In this document: positions 26,875-36,114 of the stretch, piece by piece
Layout: the number at the start of each line of letters is the position of its first letter
Position numbering within the stretch: the stretch's first letter is position 1
NCBI GenBank assembly: GCA_001970955.1
Contig: MPUH01000004.1
Coordinates: 124,001-188,000 of the forward strand
From: Stentor coeruleus
Lineage: Eukaryota > Ciliophora > Heterotrichea > Heterotrichida > Stentoridae
Direction of reading: 5' to 3'
DNA length: 64,000 nt
The notes under the pieces: generated by a model
The model's input: only the letters and a program-made list of their open reading frames with translations
Databases searched by the model: none
What the model was told of the DNA's origin: nothing
Position numbers and translations under genes: made by a program

Positions 26875-29559
26875 ATGGGAAGCACATGTTCAGGTTGTAT
26901 GTCTTCTGAACAACCTGCAAATGTTCAGAACCCTCCAGAGAGTTCTACAAGCGCAGTTATCGAAGAAGACAAAGAAGAAAAAGATGATAAAGAAATTATC
27001 GAAAAATGCCTCGAAGAGCCTTCAAAAAAGAAACCAAGAAAAGGTTACATAAAAAAGAAGAAACTTGATAGAATCACCGAAGCCCGTAGTGGTAAAATCC
27101 TTAACCAGCTAAAATCCTTAAAAGATGTCCAATTTCTCAAAGATTCCATGAACAAAGTACTAATATTGCGCAACCTCGATGATTCATGCAAGCAAAAAGT
27201 AATCGAGTCAATGAAGTTATCCTTACTCGAACCTAAAGAAATTGTATTTGAACAAAATCGTCTAAGTGAATGCTTTTATATAGTATCTAATGGTCGATTA
27301 GAAGTTATAGTCAATGAAGTCCGTGTCGGTATCTTAAAGCAAGGAGATTGTTTTGGTGAGAAATCATTAATAGACGATTGTCCACATATAAATACAGTAA
27401 GGACATTAGAAAAATCTATGCTATGGTTTATAGATCGAAACAGCTATAAACTAGCACTTGAGTCTCAAAGTGCTTTAGAATTCAAAGAAACCTTAGACTT
27501 TATGACAAGTGTCCCTATATTCAAATCCTTGACAAATGAACAATTACAAGCTTTACTATCAGTGATTACAATGCAAAATTATGATAAAGACCAAGTGATT
27601 TTTAATGAAGGGGAACCTGGTGATACATTACATATTGTAAAATCTGGAGAAGTCAATGTTGTTATTAATAAAAATGTACTAAGAGTCATGGGTAAAGGGT
27701 CATTTTATGGGGATCAAGCTTTAATCAATCGATGTCTTAGAACTGCTACAATTATTGCTAATACCCAAGTGACTGTTTTTGTTGTAAAAAGAGACTCATT
27801 GACTGAAGCTCTGGGTACTGGGATTGAAGATGTGATATTTAGAAACACTATAAAAATGGCTTTAGAAAAAACGACAATCCTCAAAGACTTGTCAAATATG
27901 CAACAAATATTAGATATAATGAAAATAATACATTACAGCCCAGGGGATATCGTTATAAAAAAAGGTGACCGCAAAGGACAAAAACTATATATCGTCGTCA
28001 AAGGAAGGTTAAAATGTGGTGCAGCAACACTTGAAACTTATGATATAATCGGGGAAAATGAAATGAAAAAAAACTCAAAAGAACGACATTTAGAAAATAT
28101 AGTCGCTGAACTACAAAGTGTTGTTTCAGAAATATCTAAAAAGAGACTTGAAAATTTTATGGATATCAAAATCAAAAAATTAAACGCCGTACAAGAAATT
28201 CTAACAATCCTTCAATCAGTCGATATTTTCCGTTATCTAACTATAGATAGATTAAAACTCTTAGTCAAAGTCCTATCAGAACGCAATTATGCAGAAGGGG
28301 AAAATGTTATAACTCAAGGAGAAACTGGGGATAAACTTTTTATTATAAAAGAAGGGACGGTAAATGTTGTTAAAAATAATGATGTGATTAGAACACTTGG
28401 TAAAGGAAATTTTTTCGGAGAACGGGCATTAGTTTTTAATGAGACCCGTAGTGCAAATGTTGTAGCGAATTCACAAGTTGTATGTTGGGTGTTAGAAAAG
28501 TCAAGTTTTAAAAAAATTGTTGATGAAAAAATGAATAATGCTTTAGTGAAAAGGGTTGAAATGCAAGATGATATGATAGGATTGAATGATTTGGTACCGA
28601 TAAAAGTTATTGGGAAAGGAACACATGGGATTGTATATCTTTGTGCCCATAAGGATAAGAAAAATTTATATGCGTTAAAATCGGTGACAAGGCAAAAAGT
28701 GGCTGCTTATGAGTTGTATGAGAATTTAAATACTGAGAGGAATATTTTGATGAAAGTTGATCATTTGATGATAGTAAAACTTGTGAAAACGTTTAAGGAT
28801 AATTTGAGGATTTATTTTTTGATGGAGTTTATTAGGGGGATTGACTTGTTTGATTTGCAAAGCAAGATTTCATTGATGCCTTACAATGATTGTAGGTTTT
28901 TTGCATCGTGTATTGTTTTGATATTAGAGTTTTTACATAAGAGTGATATTATTTATCGTGATTTGAAACCTGAGAATCTATTGGTAGACGAGGAAGGGTA
29001 TATAAAAATTATAGATTTCGGGTCAGCGAAAATAGTCAAAGGTAAAACCTATACAAGTTTAGGTACTCCTCATTATATGGCCCCTGAGATTATGACTGGT
29101 ACAGGTTATACAAGTTCAGTAGATTGGTGGAGTCTTGGGATTATTATATATGAAATGCTTGAAGGTTTAGTCCCATTTGGTCCTCATGAAGAAGATCCAA
29201 TAAGTATTTATGAAAAAGTTATGGAACATAACCTTACATTCACTAATATCTCAGATCCTGAAGCTAAATCTATAATTCAACAACTTCTTAATATTAAACC
29301 AGGAATTAGAAACTCAGGAAATACTGAAAAACTCAAATCCCATGAGTATTTTGAAGGTTTAAATTGGGAAAGTATTATCTGCAGACAATATAAACCGAAA
29401 TTTGTCCCTAAGTCAACTGATATGTCACAAGAAATCTCTAGAGCATTTAAAGCTAGGAAAGTCCTAAGGGATTTTATAAATAGAGAAGAATCGCAAGATG
29501 TATTGTTTAGGCAGAACTCAAAGCCTATAACAAACTACAATTGGGATGTAAACTTTTAA
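26875..29559 (+). CDS. cGMP-dependent protein kinase (PKG), four cyclic-nucleotide domains
   Basis: 894 aa. The N-terminus MGSTCSGCM offers Gly2 for myristoylation and nearby Cys for palmitoylation. Then come cyclic-nucleotide-binding domains: A about 95-215, B about 220-330, C about 335-400 (degenerate), D about 445-560; A, B and D keep FGE- or YGD-type phosphate cassettes (GDCFGEKSLI, GSFYGDQALI, GNFFGERALV). The kinase (about 572-835) has GKGTHGIVY, ALKSV, YRDLKPENL, DFGSA, TPHYMAPE, an AGC-type C-terminal tail and a Met gatekeeper (FLMEF). A multi-domain PKG anchored to membranes is known from alveolates, where it responds to cGMP. It seems complete and uninterrupted by introns. Confidence 0.93.
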   Translation: MGSTCSGCMSSEQPANVQNPPESSTSAVIEEDKEEKDDKEIIEKCLEEPSKKKPRKGYIKKKKLDRITEARSGKILNQLKSLKDVQFLKDSMNKVLILRNLDDSCKQKVIESMKLSLLEPKEIVFEQNRLSECFYIVSNGRLEVIVNEVRVGILKQGDCFGEKSLIDDCPHINTVRTLEKSMLWFIDRNSYKLALESQSALEFKETLDFMTSVPIFKSLTNEQLQALLSVITMQNYDKDQVIFNEGEPGDTLHIVKSGEVNVVINKNVLRVMGKGSFYGDQALINRCLRTATIIANTQVTVFVVKRDSLTEALGTGIEDVIFRNTIKMALEKTTILKDLSNMQQILDIMKIIHYSPGDIVIKKGDRKGQKLYIVVKGRLKCGAATLETYDIIGENEMKKNSKERHLENIVAELQSVVSEISKKRLENFMDIKIKKLNAVQEILTILQSVDIFRYLTIDRLKLLVKVLSERNYAEGENVITQGETGDKLFIIKEGTVNVVKNNDVIRTLGKGNFFGERALVFNETRSANVVANSQVVCWVLEKSSFKKIVDEKMNNALVKRVEMQDDMIGLNDLVPIKVIGKGTHGIVYLCAHKDKKNLYALKSVTRQKVAAYELYENLNTERNILMKVDHLMIVKLVKTFKDNLRIYFLMEFIRGIDLFDLQSKISLMPYNDCRFFASCIVLILEFLHKSDIIYRDLKPENLLVDEEGYIKIIDFGSAKIVKGKTYTSLGTPHYMAPEIMTGTGYTSSVDWWSLGIIIYEMLEGLVPFGPHEEDPISIYEKVMEHNLTFTNISDPEAKSIIQQLLNIKPGIRNSGNTEKLKSHEYFEGLNWESIICRQYKPKFVPKSTDMSQEISRAFKARKVLRDFINREESQDVLFRQNSKPITNYNWDVNF

Positions 29560-29690
29560 TAACATTAATTTTCTAATACTCTTGAATGTATATGAGGTTT
29601 TTAGGGTATTTTCATCTAACTTTCACATCTCACTCCTCATCAATTTTAAACCTAAACTTTTATAATTTTTCCTCTTAATATAACTATAAT

Positions 29691-31277
29691 ATGGACGACC
29701 CTTTTCTGTTAAAACAACAAATCGAATTCTTACAATTAGAACTCGATGATGCTAAATGTCGTGAAGTTCAAATGAAGTCAATGTATGAATCCATGCTAAA
29801 ATCCTTCAGTAGCCCATCTGAGTACTCAACATCTTCCGAAGATTTAAAAGTCCTAAAAGAAAATCACAGTCAAGAATTAAAAATACTAGAAACCAAACAG
29901 TATCAAATAATTCAAACATATGAAAGAAAAATAGAAGATTTAACTCATAACAACATAGACCTAGAAGAAAATCTTAAACGTATTCAAGCTAGGAATGAAG
30001 AAAATCAAAACCAACTGAAATTTGAAATCCTCAAAGCCCAGGAAGAAAAAAACAGACTAGAAAGCCAACTTAAAGAAAAAGAAAATGTTGAAAAGACTAT
30101 TGAAAAACTAAACACAGAGATAGGAAAGCTTAAAAAAATTATCGATCAACAAAAATTTACTTGTGATGAAGAATTGATGCAGTTAAGAGAAAATTGTAAT
30201 AAAAATCTTGAGGACTTGAGAAGGATTTATGATAGTGAAAAGGTAGGTTTACAAAAAATTATTGATGACCAGTATGCAAAAATTGCTAAACTTAGTCAGG
30301 GATATCTTAGTGAAGAATTAGAAGAAATACTTGGTTCGGCTGGGAATAAAATAGATGAACTGCAGAACTCTCAGAGTTTGGCTGTTGAGGCTTGTAAAAC
30401 TTTGAAGTCATATTTGTCGAACCCTGAAAGCCATTCTTTAGAAACAATGGCGCAATATTCAGCTTTTGTCAAGTTAATTAAAAATTTGGAAAAAAATGAG
30501 CAGAAGTTTAAGGAAAGTATTAGGCAGAAAGATTTGCAGATACAAAGTTTTAGTAAGCAGGAAGCAAATTTTAATGGGATTATTAGTGAGAGGGATGCTG
30601 AGATACTTAAACTGAAAAAAAATATTGGGGATCTTAGAATTGAAGCTGAAGGGACTAGTAAACCTCCAGTTCATACACCAAAGTCTAAACATGGGAGGTC
30701 TAGAACAGCATTTCAGCCAACAGAAAATAGCCCTGGGCTACAGCCCAGGGAAATAGAAACTCAGGAATGTGACCAAAAATCTAGAAAAAGTGAAAAAAAT
30801 TATCAAGGGATGATCGAATGCGAAATATGTAAATATTATATTTCAACAACTAAATTAGTTGACCATTTAGTATCCTGCCGTATGGAATATGAACTCCGTT
30901 CGCCAAGTAATTTCTCCAATATTTCAGCCTACGAACAAAGGTATAGCATTGAAAAAACAGAAAATTTAGAAAAACAATTAGGAGAATTCAAAATTGCTTT
31001 AGGAAAACTAAAAAATCAACGAGACAGAGCTAGAATTGTAGGTGAACAACTTCTTCTACATTTAAAAAATGTTAAACTAGAACTAGCAGTATCAGAAGAA
31101 AATGCATGTGAACTTCAACTAGATTTAAAAAAGGAAATAAAAGTTTTAATAAAAAAAATCCTTATGATCAGGTGTAGGTATCCAATGCCTCTTGATGCAA
31201 TATCAGAAATTGATAGGATGGTTAATAAAGCATCAAGGTTCTTTGGTGGTAAAATGCGTTTTAACGATGAAGATTAA
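29691..31277 (+). CDS. Coiled-coil protein with a C2HC-type zinc motif
   Basis: 528 aa. Long coiled coils cover residues about 1-330. A short zinc-binding-like motif lies near residue 380-405: C-E-I-C then H-L-V-S-C (CxxC...HxxxC, a C2HC pattern). A second coiled coil covers about 415-490. No catalytic motif. The middle (about 330-370) is polar and includes a GC-rich hairpin in the DNA (30731-30750) that encodes SPGLQPRE. Probably a cytoskeletal or centrosomal-type component. Confidence 0.8.
   Translation: MDDPFLLKQQIEFLQLELDDAKCREVQMKSMYESMLKSFSSPSEYSTSSEDLKVLKENHSQELKILETKQYQIIQTYERKIEDLTHNNIDLEENLKRIQARNEENQNQLKFEILKAQEEKNRLESQLKEKENVEKTIEKLNTEIGKLKKIIDQQKFTCDEELMQLRENCNKNLEDLRRIYDSEKVGLQKIIDDQYAKIAKLSQGYLSEELEEILGSAGNKIDELQNSQSLAVEACKTLKSYLSNPESHSLETMAQYSAFVKLIKNLEKNEQKFKESIRQKDLQIQSFSKQEANFNGIISERDAEILKLKKNIGDLRIEAEGTSKPPVHTPKSKHGRSRTAFQPTENSPGLQPREIETQECDQKSRKSEKNYQGMIECEICKYYISTTKLVDHLVSCRMEYELRSPSNFSNISAYEQRYSIEKTENLEKQLGEFKIALGKLKNQRDRARIVGEQLLLHLKNVKLELAVSEENACELQLDLKKEIKVLIKKILMIRCRYPMPLDAISEIDRMVNKASRFFGGKMRFNDED
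30731..30750. repeat. GC-rich perfect inverted repeat inside a coding region
   Basis: Two 9-bp arms, CCCTGGGCT at 30731-30739 and AGCCCAGGG at 30742-30750, separated by AC. It is a very strong hairpin for such AT-rich DNA. It lies in the low-complexity middle of the coiled-coil/C2HC gene and is translated as ..SPGLQPR.., so it may be simply coding. Confidence 0.7.
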
Positions 31278-31318
31278 AATGATAAAATCCTAATAAAATA
31301 AATTTATAATAAATATCT

Positions 31319-32655
31319 ATGTGGTACGTTGATATTACAAGACCACAGCTAGAAGAAATGGCATTGAAAGGACATGTATGTAATAGGATTATTGCTTGGC
31401 GGATTATGCTGAACATTCTTACAGGGAGTCACAACCAGCAAATTCAACAGTCTTGGTTAATGCGTGAAGCTTACTATGCCAAAAAGCAAAGCCTTGAACC
31501 AAAAGCCTTATCAAACCTCGACCCAAAAATATTCAACCCTTTATCCCAGGACTCTAAAGTAAAAATTAACTAGAGAACCCTTGGTTTACTCATTTTAAAA
31601 ACCAGGAAATCCGTAAAAACATCCGTTTGGACGTTGACCGGACCTTCCAGAAACTTGATTTTTTCCGCCAAGAACAACACAAAGTTATCCTTGAAAACAT
31701 CCTTTTTGTTTGGTCTATGAATAATAGTCTAGGTTATAGACAAGGAATGAATGAAATAGTTGCTGTTATTGTATATTATGGGATAATAGAAGAAGAAACT
31801 ATAGATTCTTTATCAAGTAGGGAACATATTGAGCCTGATGCATATGCAATATTTGATAAACTCATAGAATTAGGTTTAGGGAAATTTTATGAAAGTGTTG
31901 ATTATATAAAATTCAAACATGACTCATTATCAGAAATACCTACTGTTGATAGAAGTAGAGAAGAAGATTTGGCTATTAGTATAAGAAGATGTCATTATAT
32001 ATTTCATAGGATTTTGGCTAATGTCGATATTGAGCTTTATCAGCATATTTTTAAACATAAATACGAGCCACAATTGTTTTTACTCAGATGGCTTAGATGC
32101 TTATTTTGTCGTGAATTCCCTATAACTGAAATTGGACATATTTGGGATGTCATTTTTTGCTTAAACCCAATTGAAAGTACAGAATTAGAAGTTGTGAATT
32201 ATTTTTGTATTGCGGTTTTAGAGAAATCTAGAGAAATTCGTATGATTTATATAGTGCTTAAAAGCTCATCATCGGATTTATTACAGACTCTTATGAAACC
32301 TTTGGTTGTTGAGAATATACCTCAATTAGTTGATTTAGCTGTTTATTATTTTAGGACTGAAGCTGGGAAAAAATATCCAATTGCCCCTAGTCCTAGGAGT
32401 AATGATGGGATTTTACCTAAGATTTTTAGTTTTATTACAGGGAAAAATCCACAAGATAATACTCAGGATTTTAAGAAAATTACTGTGATGAGTCCTTTGG
32501 AAGAGGCATTAGAGAATATTAATAGAACTATTGAGATTGTTGAAAATGCAAAGATAAGGTAAGGGTTAGGTAGGAAAAATGTTGATGGAGATGAGGTTAG
32601 GACTGCTGCTGAGTGTTTGAGGAAGACTATCAAGATTTTATATAAGAATAATTAA
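31319..32655 (+). CDS. TBC1D5-like Rab GTPase-activating protein, two introns
   Basis: Exons 31319-31558, 31576-32558 and 32574-32655; 434 aa. It matches TBC1D5 across its TBC domain: NPLSQD..., a W-x2-F-x2-FK element, the DVDRTF arginine-finger motif (IxxDxxR), YRQGM glutamine finger, DAYAIFDKL and QLFLLRWLRCLF. Both catalytic fingers are present, so it should be active. TBC1D5 in animals stimulates GTP hydrolysis by Rab7 and links retromer to autophagy. The first intron must be 17 nt to keep the TBC frame; the second is 15 nt and adds a C-terminal helical segment ending LYKNN. It precedes the NHE gene in the same direction. Confidence 0.92.
31559..31575 (+). other. 17-nt intron in TBC1D5-like gene
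   Basis: GTAAAAATTAACTAGAG. Removing 15 nt (to TAG at 31571-31573) would put the TBC region out of frame; removing 17 nt gives SQDSK-NPWFTHF, which aligns with no gap to human TBC1D5 SQDEGSLW. Phase 0. Confidence 0.75.
32559..32573 (+). other. 15-nt intron in TBC1D5-like gene
   Basis: GTAAGGGTTAGGTAG, phase 2. Splicing completes an Arg codon and continues the helix with R-K-N-V-D-G to the TAA at 32653-32655. Confidence 0.85.
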
Positions 32656-32888
32656 ATATTGATGGTTTATAAAATGATGATTTTTGGACAAATCCTTAAT
32701 AACTATCTTTATTTTTCAATACTTTTATAATATTATTTTATAATTTTCATTTCATCAAAAGAAAAATATTTAAAATCTTTGTTTCAAAACCTCTTTTTTT
32801 GATACCGAAAAAACCCAAACCCAATCTTTCAAACTGCAGCAATTTTTCTATATATTTACCCAAAATTTCAATATGAATGTAATCAAAT

Positions 32889-34328
32889 ATGGACACTGAC
32901 TCAATCAGCGGAGGTATTTTAGTCCTTTTACTAATCCTCTTCCTAGCTATAATAGGAGGAAATGCATTAAGACAAAAGAAAATCGAATATTTACATGAAT
33001 CTGGCCTAGCAACAGTTCTCGGAATGATATTCGGCCTTCTTCTTGAACTTTTCGGCGAAACAGCTCAAATTCAAAACGTAACAATGCTCAATTCTGAATT
33101 TGTCCTTTTTGTCTTACTTCCTCCTATAATCTTCCAAAGCGGATACAATGTTGATAAACAAGTATTTTTTGGAAATTTCGGGGCAATTACAACATATGCT
33201 TTTATTGGAATACTTATATCTACTATTATTATATCATGGGGATGTTTTTTAATTAGTACATACGAAATTGCTCCTTGGGAATTAACTTTAACTGAAGCAT
33301 TTGCCTTTGGGATTTTTATATCATCAACAGACCCTGTATCAGTACTTCCTTTATTACAAAGAGTGAAGATTGATAATAATTTATATAATATTATATTTGG
33401 AGAAGGGCTATTTAATGGGGCGATATCTATATCGATGTATAGGACTATATTAGAAACATCTTTAGAATCTAGTAATGGGGGAAGTTTTTTGTCTGGGATG
33501 ACATATTTTATATTAGTTTTTTGTGGGAGTTTTGTTATAGGAGGAGTTATTGCTTTGTTTATATCTTGGGTGCTTAAAAAAATGTCTGGATTTGAAAGTC
33601 AAACAAACGTTGAAGCTACCGCAGTAATATTCGGTCCTTGGATATCTTATCTAATCTCTGAAGGTCTTGGGATGAATGGAACAGTATCAATACTTTTTTG
33701 TGGTATATTCATGGCCCGTTATACAACTCCAAACTTATCTACAAACACCCAATTAATGATAAGAAAATGTTATTCAGTCATATCTTATGCAGCTGAAACT
33801 TTAGTTTTTATTTTCTTAGGCATGGGTCTTTTTAGTTTTAACCTAGCCTTTAAGTATTTTTTATATAGCAAAATGACTTTTACTGGGATTTTTCTGATAT
33901 TTATCATAATTTTCCTTGCCAGATGCTCAAGTGTTATAGGCTGCTCATGGATTTTAAATGTGCTTGGTGGAGAAGCAAGACCTAGTTTTCAAATTCTTAT
34001 GTGTTTAACTGGATTAAAAGGTATTATTGCATTTGCTTTAGCTTCTACAGCTTTACATGAATTTGAGCATGGGGATGTTTTATTGACAATTACGATAATT
34101 TTCTCTATAACAGGAGTAGGGTTTATATAGGTTTTGAGTGTTGGGGCATTTTTACACCCGCTTGTGTTGAAACTTGATGTGTTTGCAAAGGAAAATAGTG
34201 ATGAAAATCGATGCTCTGGGATTAAGGAACTGATTGAGCATTTGGAGAGCCAGTATTTGTACCCGTTTTTTGTTGGAGAATCTGGGGAGAATAGCCGAGT
34301 GGAGTCTGAAGTTAATCTGGGGGCTTGA
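32889..34328 (+). CDS. Na+/H+ exchanger (CPA1/NHE) family protein, altered ND motif
   Basis: Exons 32889-34115 and 34131-34328; 474 aa. About 12 membrane segments. NHE motifs: LLPPIIFQSGY, SSTDPVSVLP, FGEGLFNGAIS, EGLGMNGTVSILFCG, ETLVFIFLG and LTGLKGIIAFALA. In CPA1 exchangers the FGE..xND motif carries the Asp that binds the transported ion; here it is N176-G177, so that Asp is missing. The conserved R of the GLRG motif is K (GLKG). Splicing out 15 nt at 34116-34130 keeps the usual length of the last membrane helix. The cytosolic tail is short (about 50 aa). It may be a non-transporting or altered exchanger. Confidence 0.88.
34116..34130 (+). other. 15-nt intron in NHE gene
   Basis: GTAGGGTTTATATAG, phase 0, ending in an in-frame TAG. 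Splicing gives ..SITG-VLSVGAFLHP.., with a spacing of the last helix close to other NHE proteins; reading through would add five residues and a stop. Confidence 0.88.
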
Positions 34329-35004
34329 TTATAAATGAATAGGATTTTATGGTTTAAGATGAGGTTGAAAAATTCTTGAGTTGATTTTTGTCGGATTTTA
34401 TTGTGGAAAATAATGGGTTTGGGGAGTATTTATATGAAAATGTAGGCGGGTAGGTGTTAGGGTGCTATTTTTTTTTTAGTATTAAGAGATATGAGAAGAA
34501 GAGAGATATTTTTTTATATGGTTTATATAGGTTTTTTTGTTTATAAATGTAGTGAATTTAAATTAATTTAAGAATTAATAGAATTTATAAATTTTATATT
34601 CTAAAACTTATCCTCAAGACATGTATTTTTTTTTTCATCGAGATATCAAATCCTCATCAAAAACAAAAAAACTATCATCTTCCTTCATATTTTTTCAAAC
34701 ATCCCTATTAAAGCATAGCCTTCATACTTTTCCCCAACTACAAACTTTTTCAATTCATATCATCTACATCAAAATATTATCATCCACCCTCATTATCTCC
34801 CCAAACCCACAATCATCAAAACCTTCAAATCTTCCAAAATCTCCTTTTCCATCATCCAAACTCTTCTTCCAAATCAAGCCCAGAATCAAATCCAACCTCA
34901 AAAAACTATCATCCTAACCCAAAACCCCAACCAACTAATTTCCTCAACCATCAAACCCACATATTTTCTAAACAAAAATATCTTCTTTTCCCTATAATAA
35001 TTCC
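34329..35004. other. Intergenic region with sharp composition switch
   Basis: No supported gene. 34330-34530 is G-rich and C-poor (3' flank of the NHE gene), and 34640-34990 is made mostly of A, C and T with few G (5' flank of the CK1-like gene). A low-complexity frame at 34621-34917 is Ser/Lys/Phe-rich and is a product of this skew. Confidence 0.6.
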
Positions 35005-35994
35005 ATGATCGATACAATAATCGGGGATCGGTTTCAAAGAGTTGATTTCATAGGCCAAGGGAATTGTGGCCGGGTATTCCTCGCTCTTGATCTCGAAGAC
35101 TCATCCTACATAGCTTTAAAAGTTGATACCTCAGACCTAAAATCCCTATTAGAAAACGAAAAAAATATCCTAACGACCTTACACAATTGTAGTGGTGTAC
35201 CAAAACTTATCTCTTATGGTGAAACCCCAGACTACAACTACTTAGCCCTACAGCTTTTAGGTCCATGTTTAGAAGACAAATTTATTGAATGTCAGAGAAA
35301 ATTCCCATTTATGGATTTTATAAACTATTCCCGTCAACTTATAAGTATTATTGAAACAATTCATAATTACGGGGTTATTCATAGAGATATAAAACCCAGG
35401 CAAATTGTCCTTGGACCAGCTAATAATAAAACTCAAGTTTATCTTATCGACTTTGGTATTTCTATGAAATATAAAGAATCAAATCATATTGAGTATTCAG
35501 AAAATAATAGTTTTATTGGAACGTGTAATTATTGCTCAGTTAATACACATAAAGGTATACAACAAAGTCGTAGAGATGATTTGGAAACTTTTTGCTATGT
35601 TTTAGCTTATTTTTATACTGGGACCTTACCTTGGTTTAAAGATAAAACTACTGATGCAGAAATTGCTAATATGAAAATTGGAACTTCAGGAAAAGATCTT
35701 TTTGGCTCAGCGGCTAAAGATCTTGTGGATATTTTTAAATATATCAAATCATTGAAGTTTGATGATGAACCTGATTATGATTATGTTAAAGATAAGCTAA
35801 ATCAGCTTAAACATAAGTTTACTGTTGAAAGTAGGATTTATAGGCAGTACACAACAATGCCTGTGTCTAAGCCGAAAAAGATTAAAAAGAAATTTACGTT
35901 TATTGAAGATACAGAGGAGATTATACTTAATCTTGATAATACGGTTGTGAGTAAAGGTCCGGAAATTAATAGAGCAATTTTGCGAAAATGCTAA
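35005..35994 (+). CDS. Casein kinase 1-like protein kinase with altered catalytic loop
   Basis: 329 aa, close to the size of a CK1 kinase domain plus a short tail. Glycine loop GQGNCGRVF, beta-3 Lys in ALKVD, HRDIKPRQ catalytic loop, intact DFG in LIDFGIS, and the CK1 signature QSRRDDLET. The catalytic-loop Asn of HRDIKPDN (position 133 in CK1-delta) is Gln at residue 133 here, and Asp is Arg before it. The Asn coordinates the second Mg2+, so activity may be reduced. The tail (about 290-329) is short and basic. Compared with the pseudokinase at 9379 it keeps DFG and the glycine loop. Confidence 0.9.
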   Translation: MIDTIIGDRFQRVDFIGQGNCGRVFLALDLEDSSYIALKVDTSDLKSLLENEKNILTTLHNCSGVPKLISYGETPDYNYLALQLLGPCLEDKFIECQRKFPFMDFINYSRQLISIIETIHNYGVIHRDIKPRQIVLGPANNKTQVYLIDFGISMKYKESNHIEYSENNSFIGTCNYCSVNTHKGIQQSRRDDLETFCYVLAYFYTGTLPWFKDKTTDAEIANMKIGTSGKDLFGSAAKDLVDIFKYIKSLKFDDEPDYDYVKDKLNQLKHKFTVESRIYRQYTTMPVSKPKKIKKKFTFIEDTEEIILNLDNTVVSKGPEINRAILRKC

Positions 35995-36114
35995 TAATTA
36001 TTAAGCTTTTATATGAGGATTAGGTATATAAATTGTATGATAAGGTGATTATTATTTTTTATATAGTAAAAAAAGTTTTATGATAATTTTAAGGGTATAA
36101 CTTATGCTAGTTAA

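Noticed and set aside
34621-34917. 98-residue open frame between NHE and CK1 genes
   Set aside because: Low-complexity Ser/Lys/Phe/Pro sequence caused by the G-poor 5' flank; no domain and no gene-like composition.
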